DNA of 64,000 bases from assembly GCA_022559845.1 (NCBI GenBank), contig CM040118.1, forward strand, positions 162,398,331 through 162,462,330, read 5' to 3'. Numbering within the stretch: position 1 is the first letter of the stretch; every line of letters starts with the position of its first letter. The stretch is from Amorphophallus konjac (taxonomy: Eukaryota > Streptophyta > Magnoliopsida > Alismatales > Araceae). Shown one piece after another: positions 8,594 to 20,910 of this stretch. Both the position numbers and the translations under genes were made by a program. Below the pieces are notes generated by a model. It was not told the DNA's origin. It ran no database searches and saw nothing but the letters and a program-made list of their open reading frames with translations.

Positions 8594-11161
8594 TCAATAT
8601 GATCTTGCAGGGACCCAAGCAGTCTTGGGTCCTGCACTACCCCTATCAGGTGTTCTAAACATTTTTTTTGCAACATTATCATCAAATTCCATAAAAGAAC
8701 AATCAGACATAGAATGTCCAAAATTTTCACAATAATGACATGAAACAACAGATTGTCTGGTCCTATGATGCTTATCAAAAGAAGCATGAGACCTATGAGA
8801 TTGAGCATGAGTTGTTCTGTTGTTTACATGGACATTCTGTTTCTTATTCTTCTTCATCCAGCATTCAGCAAATTTGTGACCTGATTTACCACAATTAAAG
8901 CATGAAAAGTTCACAGGTCGTTTTGCAGAGAATTTAAAAACTTTGTTATTAACATGACTTACTTGGGCATGCCAACAGTCCTTGACTGTATGGCCATGCC
9001 TCCCACATTCGAAGCATTTAAGATGCTTGCTTCTAGATTCATTTTTACCCCAATGATTTCCTGACCAGCACTCAATAGCCTTGTGCCCAGGCTTATTGCA
9101 AGTGAAACAAATGATATGCTGATTAAATTTGAGTTTGTTTCTTTTGTGCTCATGATGATTTGGGGTATATCTGGCATGCACTCTGTCATCAGATTTCAAA
9201 GCATAGTACTCATTCATTAAATGACCATACCTACCACAATAATAGCATGAAGCATTAGATTTCTTGAAGGCATGGTTTCTTCCAGATAGATTCCAAGAAT
9301 GCATTGTTTTATTTGCATGCTCATCCTCTTTTAATATTCTGCAATCATCCATGATATGTCCATGCTTACCACAGTAATAGCAAGAAGCATCAGATTTCTT
9401 AAGGGCATGGTTTCTATCAGATGAATTCACAGATGCATGTGAATGAGTACAAGAAGCATGAGCATTTTGCATTGACCCATCAGATTCAGCAGAGCTAACA
9501 AATTTCAAAGTATAACCAGAATTATTCTTTGCCCTTTTTGTTTGACTCTTTCTTGTCAATTTCTGATTATCCTCAACAAGTTTTGTTTGCTTTTCAATTT
9601 TCTGAGCTTTAAACTGAAAGACAGATTTTGAAGGTGACTTCTGATTTTCATTTTATTTTGGGGATTGCCTTGAAGTACCAGCTATATCAGTGCTTTGGAC
9701 AAAAGTGGTATATAGCTGGTTTTTAGTGATTTTCTTAACATCAGAACAGCAATTTGTTCACCCTTCAGAGTTATCATCCTTCCTCTTCCCAACAGTTTTC
9801 ATCTTTCCTTTAATCTTGGCAGACTCAATAGCTGAATTTTCCAGATTATGAATTTTATCTTCCAAGCTAGCAATGTGAAGTTCATAACTGGCTATTTCCT
9901 GTTCACTGCAATTAACACATTCGCTTAGAACTTGGTTTGCAGTTTTATACTTCTCAATTTCTTGTTCTAGACTGTTCAAAATTTCTGAATTTTCATCATA
10001 GACAGCTTTTCCTTTTTCTGTAGTGAGAAGTCTTTCAGACAAGCTAGTGTTCAACAACTTCAGTTTTTCAACTTCAGCTTTTAGTTCAGCATTTTCTTCC
10101 TCAAGATTTTTATCCTGAATTTCATTATTAGCACATCTCTCTCTTCCAGACATGTGCTCCAATTTTTCAATCAGTTCATCTTCTCTTTCTTCTGCTTTAA
10201 TTTTCTCAGCGAGTAGGTTTTTGTGATCATCTTTAAGTGAGGTAATTTGTTTATTTAGCCATTCATTCTCACTAAAGAGATCTTCATTACGTTCTCCTAA
10301 AGCTGAGCATATTTTACAATTTGATTTAGCAGAAGAGGATTGTGAAACCTCCTCATTGATTTCATTCATTCTGACCATAAGAGTTTTATTTTTCTTTTGA
10401 AGATCTTCATTCTCCAATTTCAGTTTGTCCAATTCAGAATTAACTTCAGTCAGTTCTTGCATGCCTTTTAGATGCTCATTTTTCTTATCATTCAGTTGAT
10501 TCTCAATTTCAGACATTTTGTCTAAGCATGTTTGTTTTTCAATTTCTAGAGATTTGAATGCTTCCTTTTGTAATTTACTATCATGATCAAACTCATTTAT
10601 CATGTCTTCTAAAATAGCACATGCCTTACAAGAATTTTCATCGCTTTTCAGACTATCTCTTAGTTTTGCATTTTCACATTTCAGTTCTCTTATTTCGTAC
10701 AGCATTTCCTTTTTCAATTTTTTCTTTTCAGATTTCAATTGTTCACATTTATTATTGAGTTCCTCATTTATATTCCATAAGTCATCAATTGAAAGTTCTT
10801 CAGGTTTAGAGCTTACCTCGGATGAAGTTTCATCATTAGCATTTCTTCTATCAGTCATCAAGCATTTGCTGTGATTCCTGATTAGCTTCAGTTTATCCAA
10901 AATGTCTTTGGCAGACCTGCAAGAAGAAATGCATTCAATTAGAGATCTGTCAATTGATTCTTTTAATAAAACTACAGCTCTATTATTGACAGAGTCTTTC
11001 AGCTTATCCTTCTTGGTCCATTTAGATTTATCCTTCGACAGTCTATATGGACCATGAGTTATTACCTTCAACAAATCAGGATCGGTTGTGTTTACATACC
11101 GATGCAACTTTTCCAGCCATAGGCAAAGGTCATCACCTCTGTATATCGGAGGATGAGCCAT
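8594..11161 (-). pseudogene. gag: Sire-n gag-like protein with long coiled coil and six zinc knuckles, two stops
   Basis: One frame runs about 855 codons from the ATG at 11161 and is interrupted by TGA at 9758-9760 and a TAA near 9655. Residues 1-110 resemble the N-terminal Copia gag (WLEKLHRYVN, then LIECISSCRSAKDILDKL). Residues about 125-460 are a charged heptad-rich coiled coil (EEENAELKAEVEKLKLLNTS). The C-terminal third holds six CX2CX4HX4C-type knuckles: CYYCGKHGHIMDDC, one with the last Cys replaced by Tyr, CFTCNKPGHKAIEC, CFECGRHGHTVKDC, CFNCGKSGHKFAEC and CHYCENFGHSMSDC. It ends in GPKTAWVPARSY, the kind of tail that precedes integrase in Sireviruses. Gag would form the particle and bind RNA. 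Six knuckles are many for this family. Confidence 0.8.
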
Positions 11162-11408
11162 CAGAACATATGATAAGCAGATTCAGGGCACGAAGCAATC
11201 GATAACAAAGCACCACAACCAGATAAGCAAGGCAAGGAACTAACTCAGTGAAACTGAATACAGAACACAGGAGGCACACTTATGAAATGCACCAAACAGA
11301 AATGCACTAAGACAGTAAATCAAAACGATTCCAAAAGACCCACTCTGAAATGCACTAAACAGTTAGCATGATCCTCTACAGATTGTTAGATCTGTTAAGT
11401 CAGAGACC

Positions 11409-11420
11409 GCTCTGATACCA
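11409..11420 (-). other. Sire-n primer-binding site (tRNA-iMet)
   Basis: The minus strand reads TGGTATCAGAGC, complementary to the 3' end of plant initiator tRNA-Met, two bases after the 5' LTR edge at 11423. This fixes the orientation (5' LTR on the right) and the LTR boundary. Confidence 0.95.
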
Positions 11421-12446
11421 AGTGTTGGGTTCGGTGCAAGTATTCAGAGGGGGGGTGAATGAATATAGCCTATAAAAATTTTGCCCAATTAAAATCTAAA
11501 GCAATCAGAGATGCGGAATTAAAAACTATTGCAGATATATAGAGCGAACCTAAGCAAGTCTAAACATTAGACTGAATCAAATCAAAGGAGCTTGTGCCTT
11601 AAAGCATTCAGACAGAAAACCCAATTGAGGCGCTCCTAACATTCATCTAGCGAAATCAGATAAAAGAGATCAAACCACAGTCAAACATATAGTGTGTGCA
11701 GCAAATAGATGAACACTTATAGAACATCAAACCAAAGCGCCCCTAAGCATTCATCTAGCGCCAACCACACAAGAATTCAAACCACTACACAATGGGTTTT
11801 TAGGTGGTTCGGTCCAGCAGACCTACATCCACCCCACACTCAAACCGAGTGTGGATTCCACTGACTCACAGCTTGAACAGCTGGGCATCACAGCTTGCCA
11901 TACATCCGCTGGGCAACATAGCTTGCCGTCTGAGGAATCCTCCTCGCCCCGCTGAGCAACACAACTTGCTGTCCAGTGGAATCCTCCACTGCAAACCGCT
12001 GGGCAATACAGCTTAGCCGTCCAGAGGCAGCACCTCTGCAATCCGCTGACTAACAGCTTAAACAAAGATGTAAAATAGAAAACAGAAAATAGAACAAGAC
12101 AGCAATCGGAAAGCTGTAAGCAATGAAGCACAATGTGGCTCTTAAAGAGCTGGATGGCCTGGATTTGATCCACGGTCCATCAAGAACAGATCGCCCTCGA
12201 TCTCACTCTCTTTCTTCACTCTCTCTCTTTCTCTTTCTTCTTTGCTGCACTTATCTTCTTCTCTCGATCTCTGTTCTCCTTTTCTCCTTTTCTCTTTTTC
12301 TTTTCTTCTACTGGATCGTGGAAGCTCTCTCTTCTTTTTCTCTTTTTCTTCTCTAAGCTTCTGCTCTCTGGTTTTTCTTCTCTTCTTCTGCTCCCTGCTT
12401 TGATCACGATCACTCAATTGCCTTCTTCTACAGAGGATGAAGACAC

Positions 12447-12580
12447 ATATATATAGCAGCAGCAGCATCATCTAGGGCGAGTGTGGCTTCCACAGCTCTC
12501 GCCCAAACATTTGGCCACGTGTCAGCATCCTGGTATCTCATCCATCCTTGGATCACGAGCAAGGCACCTCAGATCACGTG
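12447..12580 (-). promoter_or_regulatory. Sire-n 5' LTR promoter: TATA box and two G-boxes
   Basis: TATATATAT on the minus strand at 12455-12447, CACGTG at 12521-12516 (GACACGTGGC context) and CACGTG at 12580-12575. This is the LTR that would drive transcription of the element. The motifs are conserved with the other LTR although neighbouring bases differ. Confidence 0.6.
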
Positions 12581-12669
12581 CTCTTCAATAGCCTCTTCAG
12601 TCCCTGTCAGACAGACAAGAGTATCGGATTAAGCTATCAGTTTAAGTCTAAACCCTGTACAGTCTCTGA

Positions 12670-14850
12670 AGAATGCAGAGCATTGTATAGACTTAGTGAA
12701 CGTAAAGGCTAAAGCAATGTACAGACTTTATGATACTTAGATGAAAAACAGGCGATGTATAGACTTCATAATACTCAGATGAAGGCAGGTGCTGTATAGA
12801 CTTCATGATGATCAGATGAAGGCAAGCGATGTATGGAATTCATGAAACACAGCTGAACACACGCGGTGTATAGACTTCATGAAAATCAGATGAACACATG
12901 CGGTGTATAGACTTGATGTGTTCACTGGTGGATGTACACACTTGCCCACTGTACAGACTTTGATGCTTATATGCAATGAAGAGACTTCGTTGAATTAGAA
13001 TGCAGTGTACAGACTTTGAACTATAGGGACTTGTGAACAACCAATGTGTAGACTCTTCACTCGACAGGCTGACAATGCATGTACTTGCTCAGTGTATGGA
13101 CTTGATTAAAAGATCATGCAATGTATATACTTCATGTTATGAAGCAAAGAATACACTTAGCTGAAGACTGCCAGTCGATGTATAGACTTGGCATCAAACC
13201 CAGTGTACAGACTTTATGCGTGAAGCAGCACAAGGAATAAGTGTGTACATTGAGTACCAATGTATAGACGTTATGAATCAGATCTGAAGTAGTGTATGGA
13301 GTTGCTATAGTGTAAAGCAATGTTCAGACTTCAGATGAGAAGGGACTCGCTGTACATACTTGTTGAGGCTCAAGCAGTGTACAAACTTTGAAGTTCCACT
13401 GTGGATGTATAGACTTGAATGAGTGAAGCCGATGTACATACTTTAGGCTTTGAACGTGTGAGCTGTAAGCAATGTACAGACTTGAAGAACGTAAGACGAT
13501 GGCAAGACACTGCACAATCGGATGTATAGACTTTACATAACACAGTCCGATGTATAGACTTGGAAAGCTGAGGCCAGTGTACAGACTTGCCACCGACCAG
13601 TGTATGGACTAACTCAGCCTGAGGCACAGTATGGACATCAACTCTGCACATCAAATGTATAGACTTCAAGTGTGAAGACCATTGTATAGACTTTGAATGT
13701 GAAGACCAATGTGCAGACTTTGGATTTCACTGTGGATGTACAGACTCTAAGGAAATGAAACGAGTCAGTGTACAGACTTCAAATTCCACTGTGGATGTAC
13801 ATACTTTAGGGACATGAAGCGAGTCGGTGTACAGACTTCAAATGTGAAGACAGCCGCTGTATAGACTTTGAAGACAGAAGCCAGTGTACAGACTTTCCAC
13901 CGACTAGTGTGTAGACTTCAACAGTGAACGGCTGTACAGACTTGATGAACAATGCAGGACAAACGAATGTACAGACTTCATGTGAAAGCCCAATGTACAA
14001 ACTTTGAAGAACAACGGCCAATGTATAGACTTGATGCTCAAGGAGTGGCTGTACAGACTTAGAGTGTAGCTGAAGCCTTGAACGTAGGAATAGGCTGGAC
14101 TGTATAGACTTCAGGCTTCAGAAACGAATGTACAGACTTCACTTAAGAAACGTAGGGAAAGACCCCAATGTATAGACTTTGCCTTGAACGAAGGTCAGTG
14201 ATGAATGTATAGACTTTCACGATGTGTAGACTTGGATACGTGAAAGCTACAGTGAAGGAATGTACACACTTGACCGAATCAAAGGCAAATCGAGTGTACA
14301 GACTTCATGCCATGAGACGCTGAAAGAGACAGTCCAATGTACAGACTTATGAAGACTGATGCATGAACAGTAATGCATAGACTTGCATGAGACGCTCGAA
14401 TGTATAGACTTAGGAGCATATGACACGGCTGTACAGACTTAGAATATGAAGACTGATGTACAGACTTCATTAACAATACATGAATGAGACGTTGTATACA
14501 CTTAGCCTAATACAATGTATGCGACTGACGCTGTACACACTTAGCCTAAGACATGCATGAGATTGACTCTGAACACACTTAGCCTAAGACAATGTGTGGA
14601 CTTTATCTATCATGTACGATGTATAGACTCAATCAATTGGAAGAGATTCCAGTGTATAGACTTGAGTTCTTAAGCATGACTGCTGAAGGAGTCGACCCAT
14701 CAGAGGATGTGTCGACCCATGACATATGAGAAATGTAAACAACAGTGAATGGAATGCAAAGAACACACAGAGGCTGTATAGACTTGGAATCCAATGCACA
14801 CGGCTGACAGACTTGAAGTGAACTTGAATGAACACGATGTACAGACTTCA
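12670..14850 (-). repeat. 11-bp motif array in Sire-n U3 (5' LTR)
   Basis: Same TGTAYAGACTT array as in the other LTR, with the same order and spacing. The two copies differ at scattered bases, several of them C/T changes within the motif, for example TGTACAAACTTT against TGTACAGACTTT. Confidence 0.85.
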
Positions 14851-15194
14851 AGGCTTCAATGCAAATGATGTAATGCAATGCACAGAACAGAAGTCAAGCA
14901 CAAACAATATATCAGTCATACACATGCATTCTCCAGATAATATATCAGTCACAGTCATATGCATTCATATTGCTATCATCAAAACACAATATCAAATGCA
15001 CTCAAATGCACTCACTGTCTTGCTATCATCAAAACCAAATAGCATTGCTATCATCAAAGTAACATAGCACATGCTTGTGCCTAAGGGGCACAACATGCAC
15101 TCAAATGCACTCACTGTCTTGCTATCATCAAAATCAAATAGCATTGCTATCATCAAAGCAACATAGCGCATGCTTGTGCCTAAGGGGCACAACA

Positions 15195-15199
15195 AGCAC
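15195..15199. repeat. Target-site duplication AGCAC, right copy (Sire-n)
   Basis: Matches 2550-2554 and follows the CAACA end of the Sire-n LTR directly. Confidence 0.95.
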
Positions 15200-16500
15200 T
15201 GGAGGAGTCTTCAGATAGTCTTTCAGCTTGTTAAAGGCTGTCTGACAATCTTCATCCCAATAAAAGGGGACATCTTTCATCATCAACTTGTGGAAAGGCT
15301 GGCATCACCCTAACAAATTGGAAATGAATCACCGGATATAAGCCAGGCGGCCCTGTAGTGATCTCATCTCAGAGATATTCCTTGGTGGAGGTAACTCCTG
15401 AATTGCTTTGATTTTTACGGGGTCTATCTCGATCCCCCGATATCGGATGACGAAGCCCAAGAATTTTCCGCTCGACACTCCGAACGCACATTTCATGGGG
15501 TTCATCTTCAGGTCATGCTGCCTCAGCCTCTGAAAAACAATCCAGAGGTCTTGTAGATGATCTTCTTTTCTTCTGGTTTTGACCACCAAATCATCTATAT
15601 AGCACTCGACCTTGTGGTAGAGCAACTCATCAAATTTCTTGGTCATTGCGCGCTGATAGGTTGCGCCAGCATTCTTCAATCCGAACGGCATCCTCTTGTA
15701 ATGATAAATGCCTTTAGGGGTTCGGAAAGCAGTATGGACCCGGTCGTGCTCCGCGATCCAAATATGATTGTAATCGGATGACCCATCCATGAATGACAGG
15801 GCCTCATGTTCGGTTGTAGCATCGATCATGACTTCCGTTATTGGCACCGGAAAGTCATCTTTGGGGCAGGCTTTATTTAGATCTCGGAAGTCGACACATA
15901 TCCGGATCTGTCCATTCTTCTTCTTCATGGGGATGATATTCGCCAGCCATGTGGTGTACTGGTTTTCTTCAACAAATCCCACGTCAATGAGCTTGTCGAC
16001 TTCAGTACAGATTTGGATAATGAGTTCTGGCCTCATGCGCCGCGGTGGTTGCTTCACCGGCTCGGCCTCAGGGCTGATTGCCAGCTCATGTTGTGAGACA
16101 GCGGGGCTTAGACCCAACATTTCTTTGTAAGTCCAGGCGAAGCAATCCCGGTACTCTAGCAGCAGCTGGACGTACAACTCCCATTCTTCTGGGGACAGTT
16201 GGGCACTGAGGAAGGTGGGCCTAGGGTCCCCCTCATTTCCCAAGTTGACTTCTATCAGTTCATCGACTGTGGCTTGGCCTCCGTCTTCTATCTCCGGAGA
16301 TGCCGGTTGGAGGTCAACGAAGTCTGGAATACCATCTTGAGGGTCGAGCATTTCGACTTCCTCGTCAGACACCACCAGAGCTTCTTGAGGATTCTCTATT
16401 TCTTGCGCTAGCGGCTGCACGGATCGTTCTATTAGCAAGTCCACTGCCGTTGTAGCTCCCAAGGGCGAGAGAGCAGCTTCGGTGTTTGTAGATGAGGTTG
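15200..16500 (-). pseudogene. pol: Tat-A reverse transcriptase (pol), broken
   Basis: The reverse transcriptase copies element RNA into cDNA. Visible blocks are MKKKNGQIRICVDFRDLN (near 15915), FMDGSSDYNHIWIAEHDR (near 15780), YKRMPFGLKNAGATYQRAM and the active-site box CYIDDLVV (near 15600, the YxDD motif). The frame is open from 16462 to a TGA at 15329-15331, with a second TGA at 15305-15307; Tat-B has Arg codons at both. The reading continues across Sire-n into 2549. An acidic stretch near 16350-16200 (VSDEEVEMLD, DLQPASPEIEDGG) is the N-terminal lead into the domain. Confidence 0.9.
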
Positions 16501-17640
16501 CAACCGTGACAGGCTGGTAGTTGCTTATTGCCGGGCCGGGACAGCATCCCGGTTTCGTAGCAGAAGTTGAGGAGGTCTCGCCTTCTGGGACAGTTGTATC
16601 TTACGTAGAAGTGGCTTTTCCTTTCTTGGTAGCTGGTTCCCCTTGATCGGAGTCGACCGAGCCTACCTTGATTGGTAGAAGAGGTGTTGAAGTTATCATC
16701 AGTAGGGCTCCACTGGAGGGAGAAATTCCTGCTTCTTCAGTATCTTCGGCTTCACTGCTGTTAGCCGTATCAAATTTGGCTTGAAGGGCCGTCTCTTCAG
16801 GATATACCTACTCCCAGCATTGGCAGGGGACCATGGTCTCTGCTTCTTGATTACCGGGCTGAGCCAGCTCAACATGCTCAGCTTCCGCCAGGTATTCATC
16901 AAAAGTTGCCCCCAGTGGGCTATCTTCAACAGGATAGAAGGCGGAGATGGTGTCCACCTCGTATCGCCCACTGTAATAATATTCCCCCAAGGTGAACCCC
17001 AACCCCGGATGTCGAGAGACACGTCTCATTTCTTTATCCAGATTTGCGAGATACCACATTTTCTGGAAAGCTTCCTTGCGTTTTTGAGACTGGTCGGGGG
17101 GGATGTGTTGCATCTGAAACATCCTGGCCATCCGATCAGTTGTAAATGCCAGACCCTAGACGGGAACCGGTGGGTTGCTTATATCTTCGGGGAGGCTGCA
17201 GTCTGTGTCTTCCCGAGTAGGATGCTCCTCAGCTGTATAGAACAAGCTGTTAGGTCCATCTTCCTGTGTCACCTCCCAAGCTTTGAAAGGCTCGACAGTA
17301 GGGTTGTCAAGGCCGGGAGTTGGCTTGATGAGGCCATCCGGGATTTCAATATGATTGTGCCGCTGAGCGACCCGCACTTCATTAGCTTCAGGGTATAATG
17401 TTGGGGGTGCTGCTCTGCCCACTTGCCCGGATGCTGTGATATGGGAGACCACCTTGGGCTTGACATATCCGCGCGGCGGTGGTGGATACCAACTGCTGCC
17501 GGATGTGCTTCTCGATGCCCCCGCAGGGGTCTTAGCTTCAGAGGTCTTCTGGGAAGGCCCTGTATATAGGTTGGCATCTGCCAAATGACATTCAAACACC
17601 TCGAACGGGTGGTGGTCTACAAATATCCTCTCCTCCTTCC
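16501..17640 (-). pseudogene. pol: Tat-A spacer between protease and reverse transcriptase
   Basis: This is homologous to 47750-49000 of Tat-B. Recognisable stretches include FEVFECHLADA next to the Tekay-1 junction, then SLPEDISNPPVP, MARMFQMQHIPP, HPGLGFTLGEYYYSGRYEV and DTISAFYPVED. The function of this Tat-specific linker is unknown to me. A TAG at 16808-16810 stands where Tat-B has CAG, another stop lies at 16600-16602, and a stop separates 17156 from 17131. The part near 16550-16700 is poorly conserved between the two Tat copies. Confidence 0.75.
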
Positions 17641-17645
17641 CTTGG
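17641..17645. repeat. Target-site duplication CTTGG, left copy (Tekay-1)
   Basis: CTTGG precedes the TGTCACG terminus and equals 36119-36123 after the CTTACA terminus. Joining the flanks restores Tat-A from KYS to the FVDHHPFEVFE segment. Confidence 0.95.
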
Positions 17646-19115
17646 TGTCACGTCCCGAACAAGGTGGAAATATCGGGACGTACAGTTAGAGACACGCTGG
17701 CAAGAGAGAGAACTAATCTAAAATAATACACAAGTGCTACAAGATGGAAATACTAAATGATCATTAACAAACCACAACTGATACAATAACCTCAAGTTCA
17801 ACTTAATACAACTGGAATAATCAATCACTAAAGCTCAATAACATGACTGAGACTAAATGCTCTCCAAAACACAACTAAAAGTAAGATAACACACTACTAA
17901 CACACTAGAACTGATACACTCAAGACATCACTCCTGCCCTTCCCCATCGGTAAGTGCGTCACCTGAACAGCCTGGAAAAGGGGGAAAACACAACTATGAG
18001 CTGACGCTCAGTAGGAAATAACAGACAGGTATAAGTGATTAACAGTTTAATTACATTTTAAAATGTCATGCTACAAATGATAAAACAATAAAAAGATAAC
18101 GATGATATCACGAAATAAAATTCAAAGATCTTGCAAGGTCAAAAAATATAATGAATAGAATGGTAAGACAAGAATTTACTACAGGAGATAACGATAAAAA
18201 GTTGGCCATATCAAGACAATTCAAGTCATGTCAAGCACGTATGTAATTTCATTTCCACGTCCAAGTAATCAGCAAGTAAAGTAACAACAAGTAGAGTATA
18301 GAACAGTGAAGAGTGGAAAGTGAAAAGTAGTAGAAAGTAATGTAGAGAGTAGTGGACAGTCCTAGATTTAACACATGTCAAGTACTGGTGCCAAATGCCA
18401 CACCTAGTCATTCACCTCCCCGGGGGTACACGTAGTGTTCGGGCGCTCTTCCCCGGACTAGACCGAGCCCTTAATTGTTTGCCAGGCATTGATTTCTTTG
18501 GATCAAAGATCCCACGAATCTAGACTTCCACAGTTTATGGCCAGAATTCCAAGGTTTAAACTAAGTAGCAATAACAACTTCAAGTAGGAAAGAGATTCAT
18601 TTCCAGAATTTCAAGGTAAGTATAATCATCAAGGAGATCGAAACCAAGTCACAACAAGAGTTAATCGTGCTGCGCTACTGTAAAACAGTAGCAATCAAAC
18701 AAGCTAATCAACATATTAATCCTAATCACCAAGTTAAGATATCATGATTAACCATTATCATTTGTATTAGACAAAGTGTCAACAAGCTAGAACAAGTTGT
18801 CGAGGTAAAGAACAAGCTCTCACAGCGGTGAAATAGAATGCATTATCAGGGGTTTTAGTTACACCATTAATCATTAATTATGTGAGTTTCTATTTAACCA
18901 ATGTAAGTGTTGTAATGGAGATGGTAAACATCGTGTTTTGTACTATGTTTGCAAGAAAGGACCAATGCAAATTTGAAATCAAGGGGGGTACATGAATAGG
19001 TCAATTGTTCTTCAAAAATATAATTTCAGTGGGTCTAAGTTAAATGGGTTGATTCCCCACTGATTCGGATCCATCTTCGGGTCGAAAAATGATGAAAATC
19101 GGGTTTCTGGTGTAC

Positions 19116-19443
19116 GGGTCGACCCCTGGGGTCGACCCCTGAAAAACTGGGGTCTGGAAGCTGAATGGGTCGACCCCTGGGGTCGACCCCAGCAATTTCT
19201 GAAGATGGGTCAACCCCTGGGGTCGACCCCCACCATTTCCTTCAGATGGGTCGACCCCTGGTGTCGACCCCTACATTCCTGTGCAATGGGTCGACCCCTG
19301 GGGTCGACCCCCATGCAGGGAGCTGGATGGGTCGACCCTTGGGGTCGACCCCCATGCAGGAACAGGAGGGAACGACCCCTGGGGTCGACCCTCGGGCCTG
19401 CAGGGTTGCCCAGAAAATGGGTCGACCCCTGGGGTCGACCCCT
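19116..19443 (-). repeat. Array of eight GTCGAC double-palindrome units (Tekay-1 3' LTR)
   Basis: Eight units, 35-55 bp apart, each consist of GGGTCGACCCC immediately followed by TGGGGTCGACCC. The unit is palindromic as a whole and in each half, so single-stranded DNA or RNA can fold into a stable hairpin. Intervening DNA differs from unit to unit. It lies downstream of the TATA-like box, within the likely transcribed leader. Open frames of about 100 codons on both strands here are artefacts of the repeat. Confidence 0.9.
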
Positions 19444-19612
19444 GCAAGAACAGCAACGAATGTTGCTTCCGGAAACCACATAAACTCATCCAAATGAGGT
19501 CCAATTGAGTTGAAATCAAAACCACATGATCTAGGAATATTAATAGACATTCTAGGGTCATAAAACTACAATTTTGAAACACGAATTGTTACAGAAATTG
19601 ATTGAATCTCAA

Positions 19613-19620
19613 CTTATATA
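19613..19620 (-). promoter_or_regulatory. TATA-like box, Tekay-1 3' LTR
   Basis: The minus strand reads CATATATAAG. The 5' LTR has CATATATAAA at the matching place (34904-34897). Assignment as the core promoter is by sequence only. Confidence 0.45.
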
Positions 19621-20835
19621 TGATAAATTCATGAAAACCCTAGTTCTTGACCTACTTCTACTAAATCATGCAATTCTCTCAACATACTCAACGGAATTTA
19701 GGGCTTTTGGTGTCAAAAGAAAGCTGACTCGATTATGAATCCAACCATATATAATATGCTGTATGAAGATCAGGATACATGACTCAAAATTAGCCCGTAA
19801 TCAAGCTCTGACTTAAAGGAACACTATATGAATCATGTTCTAGGTATGCTCTTACAAAATTTCGAAATTCACGAGGCATGCTCAATGGAATTTGGGGCTT
19901 TCTACGTTAAATGAAAGATAATAACATGCTGATTATATCATGTAAGTTAATTAGAGTTTGGTTGTTAGATCCTACCTCAAATCGGAGAGAGAAAACTCAA
20001 ACTCTAGAATGAAGAACACTTGGACAGCACCTTAGAAAACCCATGATAACTCACTCCACACCTGATGAAAATTGGGGCTTTCAGTCCCAATGGATAGATC
20101 TCGACGAGAGGAATAACTTGCTATACTCATGATCAAAATTTGGTTGAGAGTTCCTACCTCAATCGATGGATCAAAGAAGGATGAAGGGAAGCCAACGGCT
20201 TGCTGACCCACCTCCACAAATCGAGCTAGATCTCCCCAGATCTGAAACTTCAGTGAACCCCACAGCAGTCAAATGAAAGAAGACTCGTAGGGCTTCATTT
20301 TGATAGCTCATAGAGCTTCTGGAGCCTTCGGAGTTGGGAGTATTCGCTGCTGCAAGCTACGTGTTTAGAAACGGCGCCGAAATCTTTGACTTGACCAAAA
20401 CTATGTCGGCAGCACGTTTTGGGGCTAGGTTTACCTCAAATTGATTGAGGGTAAATGTTCCTTACATTGTGGCCTTCCATTTGCCACTGATTTCAGATCA
20501 TTTGGTTGAGTATTGAGGTCGAATTTCGTGTTTTAATCTAAGGGTTAGGTATGGGTCAAAAGTGTGCACTTTTGGGTTTAAACTCTAAATAGATCTTACC
20601 ACGGATTTACAATGGCCTAATGCCAGAAGGAAAAGTTGTTATCTACCTCGACCTTAATCTGTTTACTATTTTTATGGATTTTCATAAGGTTGTCAAATTT
20701 TCACTTATACTATTTCTAACAAATTAAATATTAATAAATCCGAAATTCAATTATTAATTCAATAAAATTCTATTCTCAATTAATAAAAGCTTAATAAGAA
20801 ATATTGGGCTCAATTAAATAATTTGGGGTCTTACA

Positions 20836-20848
20836 CCCTCCCCTACTT
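20836..20848 (-). other. Tekay-1 polypurine tract
   Basis: The minus strand reads AAGTAGGGGAGGG directly before the LTR start TGTAAGACC, the expected priming site for plus-strand cDNA. Confidence 0.85.
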
Positions 20849-20910
20849 AAAGGAATTTGGTCCTCCAAATTCACTGCACTATAACTGAGAGTAGAAAAAA
20901 GATCGCTCAC

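Larger units (their letters stand above)
2555..15194 (-). mobile_element. Sire-n: non-autonomous, gag-only LTR retrotransposon of Ty1/Copia Sirevirus type
   Basis: This 12.6-kb element has two 3.77-kb LTRs, a TSD (AGCAC), a tRNA-iMet primer-binding site at 11409-11420 and a purine tract against the 3' LTR. The only protein-coding region is a gag-like frame (11161-8594). No protease, integrase, reverse transcriptase or RNase H can be seen in the 5.1-kb interior, so it should depend on enzymes supplied by a relative. The Copia/Sirevirus assignment rests on the gag ending in GPKTAWVP after zinc knuckles and on several polypurine tracts before the LTR; that assignment is inference. Long LTRs with gag alone fit the TR-GAG/LARD description. 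Confidence 0.88.
11423..15194 (-). repeat. Sire-n 5' LTR (3772 bp)
   Basis: TGTTGGGTTC to GGCACAACA, a near-identical partner of 2555-6325. I noticed on the order of 1-1.5% differences, mostly transitions, so the insertion is fairly recent. It carries the same motif array (about 12670-14850), CT tract and 99-bp end duplication. Confidence 0.95.
17646..20835 (-). repeat. Tekay-1 3' LTR (3190 bp)
   Basis: Starts TGTCACGTCC and ends GGGTCTTACA. In element orientation it begins TGTAAGACCCC. It holds a GTCGAC hairpin array at 19116-19443 and a TATA-like box at 19620-19613. Apart from the array it is AT-rich and contains no gene. Confidence 0.95.

Noticed and set aside
19165..19582. Several open frames of 90-110 codons on both strands, rich in Gly-Ser-Thr-Pro
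   Set aside because: All arise from the palindromic GTCGAC units, which read without stops in many frames on both strands; not conserved as proteins.
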